From assembly GCA_003402735.1 (NCBI GenBank), contig QQNE01000027.1:1-44569 (forward strand): 44,569 nucleotides of DNA, in the 5' to 3' direction. Below are positions 1 to 8,309 of the stretch, piece after piece. The stretch's first letter is position 1, and every line of letters begins with the position of its first letter. The stretch comes from Verrucomicrobiota bacterium (GTDB taxonomy: Bacteria; Verrucomicrobiota; Verrucomicrobiia; Verrucomicrobiales; DEV007). The translations under genes were made by a program, and so were the position numbers. Under the pieces are notes generated by a model that saw nothing but the letters and a program-made list of their open reading frames with translations, did no database searches and was not told the origin of the DNA.

Positions 1-53
1 ATCGAAAGCTGAGCCGGCCGCGCTGAGTCCCAAGGCGCAGCCGGGGCCCCGGG

Positions 54-1400
54 TTAATGCCGGGAGGTCAGACCTGCCGTGTTCACGGCCCGCACCCGAT
101 AATCTGCGGCCGAGGTGCCGGTTGCGTCCGGGACGGCAAACCGCATCTCCACGAGGGGCGCGGTCGGGGTGTCGCTGTATTGAAGGCCCTGAAAAATGGG
201 GCGTCCGAACGGATTTTTGGGGGACTCGGGAACCTTGCCGATGACGGTCCCGGCCCGCTCGATGAGGAAATGGGCGATGCCACTTTCGAGGTCGGCGGCG
301 GCGGTCCAGGTCAAGGTGGAACCGTTCAGTTGGAGCCCGGTGGGGGCGGGAGGGGGCGTGAGATCGGGGATGGCGGTGTCCTTGACGTAATGCATCCAGG
401 ACTTGGCGATGGTTGCATTGGGGAGCCAGATCGCGGTGTTGGGATTTCCGGGAAAGCGGGAGGATGGAACCGCTTCGGAACCGGGCAGTGCGGCCAGCCA
501 GACATCATTCGTGGGCATGGGACGGAGGGATGCGCCCGGGGTCTCCGGGAGGCGGGCGGTGAGGCAGGCATCGAGCCAGGGGATGGCGAGGTAGCGCTGA
601 TTGCCACACTCGTGAGCAGAGAGCGGGTCGACCGCGATGCCGATGAGGGCGCCCTTTTCCCGCATTCCCTTGAAGAACGCTTCGTTCGAGGGCCAGACTC
701 CGGCGAATCGGCCGTCCTTCACGGTCAGGCCCTCCTTGGTGCCCGGGTTGCACAGGATCGGCACCAAGAGTGCGGCGGCGGGAATGGAGTGAGGCTTGAT
801 GGTGGCGCGCTCTGGATTGGCCTCGAGGAGCGGGACTCCGGAGCGGAGCCAGACGGCGGCGACGCGTTCCGGGTGGGTCAGGGTGATGCCGCCGGCCCAG
901 TGTCCGCCGCCGCTGTGTCCCCAAAGAGCCCAGGGGACCGTGGCGAGTTCCGGATGGCCGCTCTGTGAGCCGAGATCCGTGAGGGCCTTTTGGAAGGCTG
1001 CGCCCGAACCGTTGCGGGGGTCGCACCACATTTGGCATTCGGCCTTGTCGGGCTGTTCGTAAGACGGGGCCAGCAGGGCGCAGGCGTGTTTTTGAGCCAG
1101 GGCCTGCCAATGGAGATCGAAAGCGCCGGTCTGTCCGGATTTGCAGGAGCCTTCACCGCACCCATGTTGGTGGACGATCACGCCGCGGAGCGTGGCGATT
1201 CCGGGCGGGACCCAGACGGTGTAATTGACGGGAAAGATCAGCTCGCCAGGCGCGGGCGAGGCCGGGGCATCATAACGGACGCGGTAGTAAGGCGGGGCCG
1301 CCGGGGGCGGTTGATCATAGGGCGGCAGCGGGGTGGCGGCCTCCAACAGGACGGGGGCAAGGGAGAGGGAGAGCGAAAGGCATAGATACAGGGGGCGCAT
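54..1400 (-). CDS. Secreted alpha/beta-hydrolase with C-terminal FN3-like region
   Basis: A protein of about 448 residues. The start at 1400 is chosen because it opens directly into a signal peptide ([20 protein letters not shown], cleavage near residue 22); the frame stays open further upstream but that stretch looks non-coding. A proline-rich linker is followed by an alpha/beta-hydrolase core with a GHSGG nucleophile elbow (Ser about 163) and an oxyanion-type HQHGCGEGS segment near residue 78. The family resembles secreted esterase/PHB-depolymerase-like hydrolases; the substrate cannot be told. The last 100 residues ([18 protein letters not shown] onward) resemble a fibronectin type III domain, common in exported enzymes. 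It stands alone, diverging from the cyclase gene. The alpha/beta fold assignment is firm; the specific activity is unknown. Confidence 0.72.
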   Translation of the reverse strand: MRPLYLCLSLSLSLAPVLLEAATPLPPYDQPPPAAPPYYRVRYDAPASPAPGELIFPVNYTVWVPPGIATLRGVIVHQHGCGEGSCKSGQTGAFDLHWQALAQKHACALLAPSYEQPDKAECQMWCDPRNGSGAAFQKALTDLGSQSGHPELATVPWALWGHSGGGHWAGGITLTHPERVAAVWLRSGVPLLEANPERATIKPHSIPAAALLVPILCNPGTKEGLTVKDGRFAGVWPSNEAFFKGMREKGALIGIAVDPLSAHECGNQRYLAIPWLDACLTARLPETPGASLRPMPTNDVWLAALPGSEAVPSSRFPGNPNTAIWLPNATIAKSWMHYVKDTAIPDLTPPPAPTGLQLNGSTLTWTAAADLESGIAHFLIERAGTVIGKVPESPKNPFGRPIFQGLQYSDTPTAPLVEMRFAVPDATGTSAADYRVRAVNTAGLTSRH

Positions 1401-1521
1401 GAGGTCATGAGAGGCGGGATTTTCCCGAGTTGCAATCAAGAAGTCCTGGCGGAGGCGGTCTGCCTGAGGCATGAACGGGAAGGGGATCAAAAAGGGGTCG
1501 GAACCCGGGCCCGATGGCACC

Positions 1522-2289
1522 ATGGAATTTCAGGAGATGATCGATCTCAGCGTTCCGCTGGCCGACAGGGCGGTCAGTGAGCCCTGGCCGGCTCGCATCC
1601 GGTATCACGATCATGGCAAGGGAGCCTGGCAGATGCGGTGGCTTTTCGGTGCGCGGCGCCGGGATTTGCGGGTCTCCGGCGGGCTGGGTTGGGCGGTGGA
1701 GACGGTGAGGGCCATGACGCACACGGGCACTCACGTCGATGCGCCTTGGCATTACGGTCCGCGGTCCGGAGGGGAGCCGGCCCGGACCATAGATGAGATC
1801 CCCCTGGACTGGTGTTTTGCTCCCGGGGTGCGGATCGATGTCCGAGATCTGGCCGATGGGGAGGAGATCACCGTGGAACGGTTGCGCGAACGGCTCGATG
1901 CGATGAGCTATGTCTTGCGACCGCGGGACATCGTTCTGCTTTGGACCGGGGCCGATGAGCGGCTCGGCTCGAAGGCCTACTTTCAACAGCCCGGGCTTGG
2001 GCGGGACGGCACCTTGTGGCTGGTTGAGCAGGGGGTGAGGGTGATCGGCATCGATGCCTACACCATCGATCGTCCCTTCCGGCACATGAAGGAGGATTTT
2101 GCCAGGACCGGAAACGGGGAACACATTTGGCCGGCCCATTTCGCGGGCATCGAGCGGGAGTATTGCCAGATCGAGAAGCTCGCCAACCTCGGCAAGATCC
2201 CCCGGGCCAGCGGTTTTTGGGTCTCCTGTCTGCCGGTCAAGATTGAGCGGGCCAGCGCGGGATGGTGCCGGGCCGTGGCCCTGGTTTGA
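1522..2289 (+). CDS. Cyclase-family metal-dependent hydrolase (kynurenine formamidase-like)
   Basis: The protein carries the diagnostic metal-binding motif [11 protein letters not shown] (pattern HxGTHxDxPxH) near residue 70, followed by a second half with [10 protein letters not shown], as in the cyclase/KynB superfamily. Members hydrolyse N-formylkynurenine or related amides and esters, or act in polyketide cyclisation; the sequence does not decide which. No kynurenine-pathway gene lies nearby. The start is uncertain: 1522 opens [13 protein letters not shown], the conserved N-terminal strand of the family. ATG codons at 1471 (17 residues longer) and 1537 are also in frame, and no strong ribosome-binding site favours any of them. 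It converges on trpC with only 12 bases between the stop codons. Confidence 0.8.
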   Translation: MEFQEMIDLSVPLADRAVSEPWPARIRYHDHGKGAWQMRWLFGARRRDLRVSGGLGWAVETVRAMTHTGTHVDAPWHYGPRSGGEPARTIDEIPLDWCFAPGVRIDVRDLADGEEITVERLRERLDAMSYVLRPRDIVLLWTGADERLGSKAYFQQPGLGRDGTLWLVEQGVRVIGIDAYTIDRPFRHMKEDFARTGNGEHIWPAHFAGIEREYCQIEKLANLGKIPRASGFWVSCLPVKIERASAGWCRAVALV

Positions 2290-2301
2290 GGGCAAACGGG
2301 C

Positions 2302-3087
2302 TCACGAAACCGCCAGGTCCCGGAGCATGCCGGGAACGTCGCCGGAACGCATCAGGGCCTCGCCCACCAGGATGGCGTCCGCCCCCCAGGACCGAACCTT
2401 TTCGGCGTCGCTCCGGGTCTTGATGCCGCTTTCGCTGACGAGGACAATGTCCGGCGGCAATTCCTGGCTCAGGATTTCCGTGGTGCGGAGATCGACCTCG
2501 AAGGTGTGGAGGTTGCGGTTGTTGATGCCGATGATGCGGGCCTCGGTGTCGAGGGCGCGCTCCATTTCCGCGAGGTCGTGAACCTCGACCAAGGCATCGA
2601 GCTGGAAGGCGGTGGCGGTCTCCAGGAGATCGATGAGCTGGGCTTGCTCGAGGGCGGCGACGATCAGGAGAATGGCATCGGCCCCGGCGACGACGGCTTC
2701 GTGGATTTGGACTTCATCGATGATGAAATCCTTGCGCAGCACCGGGATGCCCACCTCGGCGCGCACGCGGGTCATGAAGCGGAGGTGGCCCTGGAAATAG
2801 GCTTCGTCCGTGAGCACGGAAATGGCGCTGGCTCCGGCGGCTTCGTAAGCCTTGCCGATGCCGACGGGATCGAAATCTACGGCGATCACGCCGGCGGAAG
2901 GGGAGGCCTTCTTGATTTCCGCGATCACGGCCAGGGATTCGTGGTTGGCGGTGAGGGCGGCCTCGAGGGAACGGAAATCGTTGCGCTCGGTCGCGGCCGC
3001 CTTGAGGAGTCCGGCCTTTGGTTTGAGGCGGGCGACTTCGCCCTTCTTGGTTTCGAGGATTTGCCGGAGCCGATCATGAAGAGGCAT
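2302..3087 (-). CDS. trpC: Indole-3-glycerol phosphate synthase
   Basis: Converts 1-(2-carboxyphenylamino)-1-deoxyribulose 5-phosphate to indole-3-glycerol phosphate in tryptophan synthesis; cytosolic TIM barrel. The 261-residue length fits the monofunctional family. Family motifs in order are IAEIKKASPSAG, VLRKDFIIDEVQIHEA, ALVEVHDLAEMERAL, IGINNRNLHTFEVDL and VSESGIKTRSDAE, covering the catalytic Lys/Glu residues and the phosphate-binding loops. The ATG at 3087 (MPLHDRLRQILETKKGEVA) is preferred; the frame extends 39 residues upstream into sequence overlapping the tRNA promoter, which is probably not translated. No other trp gene is in the window, so the pathway genes are dispersed. Confidence 0.94.
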   Translation of the reverse strand: MPLHDRLRQILETKKGEVARLKPKAGLLKAAATERNDFRSLEAALTANHESLAVIAEIKKASPSAGVIAVDFDPVGIGKAYEAAGASAISVLTDEAYFQGHLRFMTRVRAEVGIPVLRKDFIIDEVQIHEAVVAGADAILLIVAALEQAQLIDLLETATAFQLDALVEVHDLAEMERALDTEARIIGINNRNLHTFEVDLRTTEILSQELPPDIVLVSESGIKTRSDAEKVRSWGADAILVGEALMRSGDVPGMLRDLAVS

Positions 3088-3144
3088 GAGCGCAAACTGC
3101 ACCCGCTCGCACGAGACCGGAAGGGATTTTTTTTTGAAATGAGC

Positions 3145-3172
3145 TTGCCAAAACAACGCCTCGTCAGATAAT
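3145..3172 (+). promoter_or_regulatory. Candidate sigma70-type promoter of tRNA-Gly
   Basis: TTGCCA (3145-3150) and GATAAT (3167-3172, 5 of 6 to consensus) are separated by 16 bases. They place a transcription start near 3179, about 25 bases before the mature tRNA. A small palindrome TTGGCA-A-TGCCAA lies between them and the tRNA (3183-3195). The call is by consensus match only. Confidence 0.45.
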
Positions 3173-3204
3173 AGCGGTCCGGTTGGCAATGCCAATCGTT
3201 TCAC

Positions 3205-3276
3205 GCGGGTGTAGCTCAGGGGTAGAGCGCAACCTTGCCAAGGTTGATGTCGTGAGTTCGAATCTCATCACCCGCT
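3205..3276 (+). tRNA. tRNA-Gly (anticodon GCC)
   Basis: A complete cloverleaf can be drawn. The acceptor stem GCGGGTG (3205-3211) pairs perfectly with CACCCGC (3269-3275). The D arm is GCTC...GAGC. The anticodon stem CAACC/GGTTG encloses loop TTGCCAA with anticodon GCC at 3237-3239. The T arm is GTGAG-TTCGAAT-CTCAT. The discriminator base is T3276 and CCA is not encoded, so it must be added by the nucleotidyltransferase. The gene stands alone between trpC and prmA. Just after it, CCGCTC (3272-3277) can pair with GAGCGG (3296-3301) around an inner CCCC/GGGG stem. That is a possible weak terminator or processing hairpin, but it has no clear T-run. Confidence 0.97.
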
Positions 3277-3336
3277 CTTCTTTCGCCCCACGGGGGAGCG
3301 GTTCTCCTTCGTTCACGGGTATCTGATCAGCGACGT

Positions 3337-4203
3337 ATGTTCCGTTGGACCAGGGATATTTCTGCGGGGGAAGAGGCGCAGTGGGAGGCGTCGTTCGCCT
3401 TGGCCGAAATCTTCGCCTGTTTCCACGAGCAACCGGGAAGCTCGGAGATTCGCATCGAGGCCTTTCTGCAGGACGGGGAACAGGCGCGGCGCTTGGTCGA
3501 GCTCTGGGGCGGGGAGATCGACGAGATCGGCGATCAGGATTGGGTGGCCGTGGCCGCTCGGGAGTGGCTCGGGTATGTGTTGCCGATCCGGGACCGCTTT
3601 GTCCTGACCCTGGACGATCGGGCTGAATTTCTGGAGGCTTTGCGGGCGGCGCACCCGGGCCGTGAGCTCTTGATTTTTCCTCCGGGGGTCGCGTTTGGGA
3701 CCGGGGATCATGCCACCACGGCGACCTGCTTGGACTTGCTGGTGGCGGAGGCGGAGCGGGGTGGCGTCGCGGGGGCTGAGGTGCTTGATCTGGGGTGTGG
3801 AACCGGGATTCTCGGGATTGCCGCCGCCAAGTTGGGGGCTTCCCGGGTGGATGGTTTGGACAACGATCCGCTGGCGGTGGCGGCGGCGCGTCGGTATTGG
3901 GAGACCAATGGGGCGCCGGGCGGGGCTCGGGTAAGTTGGGCAGAGGCGGACGTCTTGTGCTGGGAACCGGAGCAGGCCTACGACCTGGTGCTGGGCAATT
4001 TGTTTAGTGACATTCTGCGGGCGGCGATGCCGCGGATTCGGCGGGCGGTCCGGGAGGAAGGCACTGTGATCCTTTCTGGCATTCTGGGGGAGCAGGCGGG
4101 AGGCGTGGTGGAGGCCGCCTCGGCGACGGGACTGCGGTTGGACTCGCGGGTGGATGCCGGGCCTTGGACCACCTTGCGACTTGTGGTGGCCCCGGAGACG
4201 TGA
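3337..4203 (+). CDS. prmA: Ribosomal protein L11 methyltransferase
   Basis: SAM-dependent enzyme that methylates ribosomal protein L11. The 288-residue protein has the two-domain PrmA layout. An N-terminal substrate-recognition domain is followed by the linker PGVAFGTGDHATTATCL (the family signature with FGTG.H.TT), then a Rossmann SAM-binding domain with LDLGCGTGILGIAAAKLGA (motif I) and LVLGNLFSDIL (motif IV, usually NIL). The ATG at 3337 gives the normal N-terminus. It follows tRNA-Gly by 60 bases and has no obvious operon partner. The Asn-Leu-Phe in motif IV is a mild deviation from the usual Asn-Ile-Leu. Confidence 0.88.
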   Translation: MFRWTRDISAGEEAQWEASFALAEIFACFHEQPGSSEIRIEAFLQDGEQARRLVELWGGEIDEIGDQDWVAVAAREWLGYVLPIRDRFVLTLDDRAEFLEALRAAHPGRELLIFPPGVAFGTGDHATTATCLDLLVAEAERGGVAGAEVLDLGCGTGILGIAAAKLGASRVDGLDNDPLAVAAARRYWETNGAPGGARVSWAEADVLCWEPEQAYDLVLGNLFSDILRAAMPRIRRAVREEGTVILSGILGEQAGGVVEAASATGLRLDSRVDAGPWTTLRLVVAPET

Positions 4204-4392
4204 ACTGAGTTCCCATTATTCCTTGCGCCGAGGGGCATTCGGGCTAATGGAAAGATCCCCGGCGGCATTGGAATGGACGTGGCAAAAGCAGTCGGTTCCC
4301 GAAGGTCTGCGGGGGCCGAGGTCCTGAACTGGCCGCGGTTGTTTCATTCAATTCCTGCTGCCTGACTCCACCCGACTTTACTTCCAAGCCCA

Positions 4393-5586
4393 TTGAAAAC
4401 ACTCGCCCATTCCATCGCTCAAGACGCCATCGCTGAGACCATTCGTTCCCTCTCTCCCTCCATGACCCTGGCCATGACTGCCCAGGCCAAAAAGATGCAG
4501 GCGGAGGGGATCGACATCGCCAGTTTCGGTGCCGGGGAACCGGACTTCGATACGCCGGACTTCATCAAGGCCGCCGCGATCGCCGCGTTGGAGCAGGGCA
4601 AGACCAAATACACCGCGTCCTCCGGGATCCCGGAGTTGCGGCAGGCCATCGCCGACAAGTTGCTTTTGGAAAATCACGTGGAGGTGACCAAGGAGCAAGT
4701 GATCGTCAGTTGCGGGGCCAAGCAGAGTGTGTTCAACGCGATCGCGGCGGTGTGCAACCCGGGGGACGAGGTGCTCATCCCGGCCCCGTATTGGACGAGC
4801 TACCCGGAGATGGTCAAGTCGGTGGGCGCGGTGCCGATCTTTGTGGACACCAAGTTCGAGAACGGATGGAAGCTGACGGCGGAGGACTTTGACAACCACA
4901 TGAGTGGTCGGACCAAGATGGTGATCATCAACAGCCCGAACAACCCGACCGGGGCGGTTTACACCCGGGAAGAACTCGAGGCCATCGCCGAGATCGCGGT
5001 GGCAGAGGACATCCTGGTCTTGTCCGATGAGATTTACGAGAAACTGATCTACAACGGCAAGGAGCACATCAGCATCGCCTCGTTGAGCCCGCAAATCAAG
5101 GAGCTCACCATCACGGTCAACGGCTTCAGCAAGGCTTATTCCATGACCGGCTGGCGCCTGGGGTATCTGGCCGCGCCCCTTCCCATCGCCAACGCGATCG
5201 ACAACTTCCAGAGCCACACGACTTCGAACCCGACCACCTTCGCTCAGTATGGAGCGCTGGCGGCGATCACTGCGAATCAGGGATTTGTCAGTGACATGCG
5301 CGATGAGTTTGACATGCGGCGCCACTACATGCTGCAGCGCCTTCGGTCGATTTCCAACGTGCGCGTGATGGAACCGGATGGCGCGTTTTACTTTTTGGTC
5401 GACACCAGTCCGATGGGGATCAAGTCGATCAACCTCACGGAGAAACTGTTGAGCCGTTACCAAGTGGCCGCTGTGCCCGGTGTGGCCTTTGGTCATGACC
5501 ACAGCGTCCGGTTGAGCTACGCCACCAGTCTCGATGTGATCAAGAAGGGGCTGGACCGGTTCGAGAACTTCTGCCAGTCGCATTGA
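4393..5586 (+). CDS. Aspartate-type aminotransferase (class I, PLP-dependent)
   Basis: Transfers the amino group of aspartate (possibly also prephenate or other substrates) to 2-oxoglutarate. It is a fold-type I enzyme of aminotransferase subgroup Ib, 397 residues. Motifs seen: IASFGAGEPDFDTPDFI near residue 42, INSPNNPTGAVY near 179, DEIYEKLIY near 212, and the PLP-lysine segment NGFSKAYSMTGWRLGY with Lys247. The start is a TTG at 4393: the first in-frame ATG (residue 24) would cut into the conserved IRSLSPSMTLAMTAQAKKM helix, and the frame is closed upstream by a TGA at 4363. The 189 bases upstream hold no recognised element. It converges on pstB with 19 bases between stops. Confidence 0.9.
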   Translation: MKTLAHSIAQDAIAETIRSLSPSMTLAMTAQAKKMQAEGIDIASFGAGEPDFDTPDFIKAAAIAALEQGKTKYTASSGIPELRQAIADKLLLENHVEVTKEQVIVSCGAKQSVFNAIAAVCNPGDEVLIPAPYWTSYPEMVKSVGAVPIFVDTKFENGWKLTAEDFDNHMSGRTKMVIINSPNNPTGAVYTREELEAIAEIAVAEDILVLSDEIYEKLIYNGKEHISIASLSPQIKELTITVNGFSKAYSMTGWRLGYLAAPLPIANAIDNFQSHTTSNPTTFAQYGALAAITANQGFVSDMRDEFDMRRHYMLQRLRSISNVRVMEPDGAFYFLVDTSPMGIKSINLTEKLLSRYQVAAVPGVAFGHDHSVRLSYATSLDVIKKGLDRFENFCQSH

Positions 5587-5605
5587 GGGCCGTTGCCGGC
5601 GCGGG

Positions 5606-6427
5606 TCAACCGTAGCGGCCGCTGATGTAATCCTGGGTGGCCTTCTCCCGCGGTTTTGACAAGAGCTGCAAGGTGGGCCCGTATTCAATGAGGCGGCCCA
5701 TGAAGAAGTAGGCGGTCCGGTCGGACACCCGGGCGGCCTGCTGCATGTTGTGGGTCACGATGACGATGGTGAACTCCTCTTTGAGCTGGGTCATCAGCGC
5801 CTCGATTTTGAGGGTGGCCACTGGGTCGAGGGCGGCGCAAGGTTCGTCCATCAGCAGGATCTGCGGTCGGTTGGCGATGGCTCGGGCGATGCAGAGGCGC
5901 TGTTGTTGACCGCCGGAGAGACCGTAGGCGCTCTCGTGGAGCTTGTCTTTGACTTCGTCCCAGAGAGCCGCGCCGCGCAGGCTGCGCTCGACGACTTCAT
6001 CGAGTTCCGCCTTGGCGTTCCGGCCGGCCACGCGGAGGCTGAAGACGACGTTCTCGTAGATGGTTTTGGGAAAGGGATTGTATTTCTGAAAGACCATGCC
6101 GACGCGTTTGCGCAGGGAGATCACCTCAACAGAGGGATCGTAGAGGCTTTGGCCGTCGATGCGAATATCGCCTTCGTGGCGAATGTTTTCGATGAGGTCG
6201 TTCAGGCGGTTGAGATTGCGCAGTAAGGTGGTCTTGCCGCAACCGGAGGGGCCGATGAACGCGGTGATTTGCCGTTCCGGGATCTCCATGTTGATATCCT
6301 GGATGGCCTGCTTGGCGCCATACCAAAAATGGAAGTGATCCACTTCGATGAAGGCGGGATTGAGTGGTTCGCCCTGGGCGGAGAAGTCGGTGGTCGGGGA
6401 AGCGGGAGTGGCGGGCTCTGGAGGCAT
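5606..6427 (-). CDS. pstB: Phosphate ABC transporter ATP-binding protein (copy 1)
   Basis: Cytosolic ATPase of the high-affinity phosphate importer PstSCAB. Walker [10 protein letters not shown] (near residue 59), Q-loop VFQKYNPFP, the PstB-typical [13 protein letters not shown], signature LSGGQQQR, Walker [14 protein letters not shown] and switch His in VTHNMQQA are all intact, so it should be active. The N-terminal extension of about 25 residues is Pro/Thr-rich. It is the last gene of the minus-strand pstS-pstC-pstA-pstB set, 21 bases after pstA. A second complete pstB lies at 11896-12705 on the other strand; both share the [11 protein letters not shown] and [15 protein letters not shown] blocks. 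Confidence 0.95.
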   Translation of the reverse strand: MPPEPATPASPTTDFSAQGEPLNPAFIEVDHFHFWYGAKQAIQDINMEIPERQITAFIGPSGCGKTTLLRNLNRLNDLIENIRHEGDIRIDGQSLYDPSVEVISLRKRVGMVFQKYNPFPKTIYENVVFSLRVAGRNAKAELDEVVERSLRGAALWDEVKDKLHESAYGLSGGQQQRLCIARAIANRPQILLMDEPCAALDPVATLKIEALMTQLKEEFTIVIVTHNMQQAARVSDRTAYFFMGRLIEYGPTLQLLSKPREKATQDYISGRYG

Positions 6428-6448
6428 AGCTTTGGGACCGGCTCGGCA

Positions 6449-8308
6449 TCAGAACGCACTGGCCTGGTATTTGCGGCGCAGATGGGTGCGCAAGGAGATC
6501 GCTGCCAGGTTGAGAACGACGACGAGGAGAATCAGAAGGAGCGTGGTGGCGAAGACCATCGGCTTGGCGGCCTCGGAGTCCGGTGATTGGAAGCCGAGGT
6601 CGTAGATGTGGAAGCCGAGGTGCATGAACTTGCGCTCCGCGTGGATGTAGGGGGCATCGAGGTCCAGGGGCAGGGAAGGGGCGAGTTTGACCACGCCGGT
6701 GATCATGAGGGGGGCGACCTCACCAGCGCCCCGGGCCATGGCGAGAATAACTCCGGTCATCACGCCCGGAAGCGCGCTGGGCAGCACCACCCGTTGAATG
6801 GTTTGCCACTTGGAGGCACCGCAGGCGAGCGCGGCTTCCCGGACGCCTCGCGGGACAGCAGCCAAAGCTTCCTCGGTGGCGACGATGACGACGGGCAGGG
6901 TCATCAGCGCCAGGGTCAGGGAGGCCCAGAGAATGCCACCGGTGCCGAACGTGGGGGTGGGGAGGCTCGAACTGAAGAAGCCGTGGAAATAGGGGCATTG
7001 GAAGAGGGTGACCACTCCGAGCGCGACGGCGAGAGTGGCCACGAGCGGTTTGAGGCGGGAGGCGAACCCGCGCGGGCGGGCCGACTCACCGCCCGGGGTC
7101 GGCGATTGCACGGCGAGGAGCAGGGAGACGGTGAGGCACACGATGAAGCCGATGGCTGCGGCGAGCCACCAGACTGGGGGAAGGGGCACCTTTGCGCCGC
7201 CGTCGATGAACGAGCCCATGCCGTAGACGAAGAAGCCGAGACCAAAGACGCCGAAGACGATCGATGGAACCCCGGCCAAGTTGTTCACGCAGATCCGAAC
7301 GACGCGGACCAGCAAACCCTGGCTGGCGTATTCCCGGAGGTAAATGGCGGCGATCACACCGAAAGGGGTCACCAGAAGAGCCAGGAGGATCGTCATGACG
7401 AAGGTGCCGAAAATGGCGGGGAAGATGCCGCCCTCGGTGTTCGCCTCACGAGGTTCGGAGGTCGCGAACTCCGTGACGCGCCGAAGGAAGACCCAGATTT
7501 TTTGGCCGAGGCTGAGTCGGTTCGGCTCAAAAAAGAAAACGATGTTCCCGGTTTTGACGGTGCGCTCTTCTCCGCTGGAAAGTCGGCAGACGAGTTCAGC
7601 GTCATCGAGTTGGGCGCGCAACTGGCGGGATTCTTGAATCAGGCCGTCGAACTTCTTTTGTTCCGCGGTGATGCGGTTCCGGAGCCGGGAGATTTCGGTG
7701 GCGGCCTGGGGCTTGCCGTCAGTTTGAAGCTCCTTGATGCGCAATTCGGTGGCCTTGATGCGGGCGTTGATCTTCCCGATGCGGCCCTTCTCCAAGCTGA
7801 GGATGCGGTCCCGGAGGTGATTCCCCTCTCTGACGAGATCCTGCAAGGTTTGGTGGAAACGGGGATCTGTGGCGGGCAGGGTGGAACCGTCCTTCCGCTT
7901 TAGCTGCACCGGCCGGAAAATGGCGTCGCCATACTCCATGCGTTCCGCCAGGATCAGATCCTCTGGTTGGGTTTCGGAGGTGATGGATTCACGGTCGATG
8001 AAGCGGAAGCCGAGTCCGTAGGCATCCTTGTTGCCGGTGAAGAGTTGAATTTCCGTCTTGGTCCCGCCCTCGGCGGTGCGGCGGAGTTGGGTCTTGACGA
8101 CTTCCCCACTGATTTTGCTTTCCGTGCCGTCCTGGGCGCGCACCGTGCATTCGGTGATCGGCTTGGGCCAGAAGACGGTGGCTCCGTTGGCCAGGATGAG
8201 CAGAAGCAGCCCGCCGATCATGAGGAGACCGCACGCCAACCCGGCAGCGCAAAGCCAGACCTGGATTTCTCCGCGGGTTTGCTGGCGATATTTGGGGAGG
8301 GAACTCAT
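6449..8308 (-). CDS. pstA: Phosphate ABC transporter permease PstA, long form
   Basis: Inner-membrane subunit of the phosphate importer. At 619 residues it is about twice the E. coli PstA length. After an N-terminal membrane helix (about 18-42) there is a large extracytoplasmic insert (about 45-270). That insert contains a charged segment likely to form a coiled coil (about 150-235, many Lys/Glu/Arg/Gln). The permease core follows, with GGIFPAIFGTFVMTILLAL, the GVPSIVFGVFGLG segment and the EAA loop EAALACGASKWQTIQRVVLP that contacts PstB. Long PstA forms are known in some Gram-negative lineages. The gap to pstC is one base, so the two are co-transcribed and probably translationally coupled. 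Confidence 0.93.
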   Translation of the reverse strand: MSSLPKYRQQTRGEIQVWLCAAGLACGLLMIGGLLLLILANGATVFWPKPITECTVRAQDGTESKISGEVVKTQLRRTAEGGTKTEIQLFTGNKDAYGLGFRFIDRESITSETQPEDLILAERMEYGDAIFRPVQLKRKDGSTLPATDPRFHQTLQDLVREGNHLRDRILSLEKGRIGKINARIKATELRIKELQTDGKPQAATEISRLRNRITAEQKKFDGLIQESRQLRAQLDDAELVCRLSSGEERTVKTGNIVFFFEPNRLSLGQKIWVFLRRVTEFATSEPREANTEGGIFPAIFGTFVMTILLALLVTPFGVIAAIYLREYASQGLLVRVVRICVNNLAGVPSIVFGVFGLGFFVYGMGSFIDGGAKVPLPPVWWLAAAIGFIVCLTVSLLLAVQSPTPGGESARPRGFASRLKPLVATLAVALGVVTLFQCPYFHGFFSSSLPTPTFGTGGILWASLTLALMTLPVVIVATEEALAAVPRGVREAALACGASKWQTIQRVVLPSALPGVMTGVILAMARGAGEVAPLMITGVVKLAPSLPLDLDAPYIHAERKFMHLGFHIYDLGFQSPDSEAAKPMVFATTLLLILLVVVLNLAAISLRTHLRRKYQASAF

Positions 8309-8309
8309 T

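Noticed and set aside
41..52. 12-bp palindrome CCGGGGCCCCGG at the left edge
   Set aside because: Expected by chance in very GC-rich sequence and not placed near a start codon.
57..968. A 303-codon plus-strand frame opposite the secreted hydrolase
   Set aside because: Gly-rich composition typical of shadow frames; the opposite strand has a signal peptide and a GHSGG active site.
3272..3301. Intrinsic terminator just after tRNA-Gly
   Set aside because: The stem can be drawn (CCGCTC/GAGCGG with inner CCCC/GGGG) but it uses the tRNA acceptor end, the inner loop is too small, and only a broken T-tract follows.
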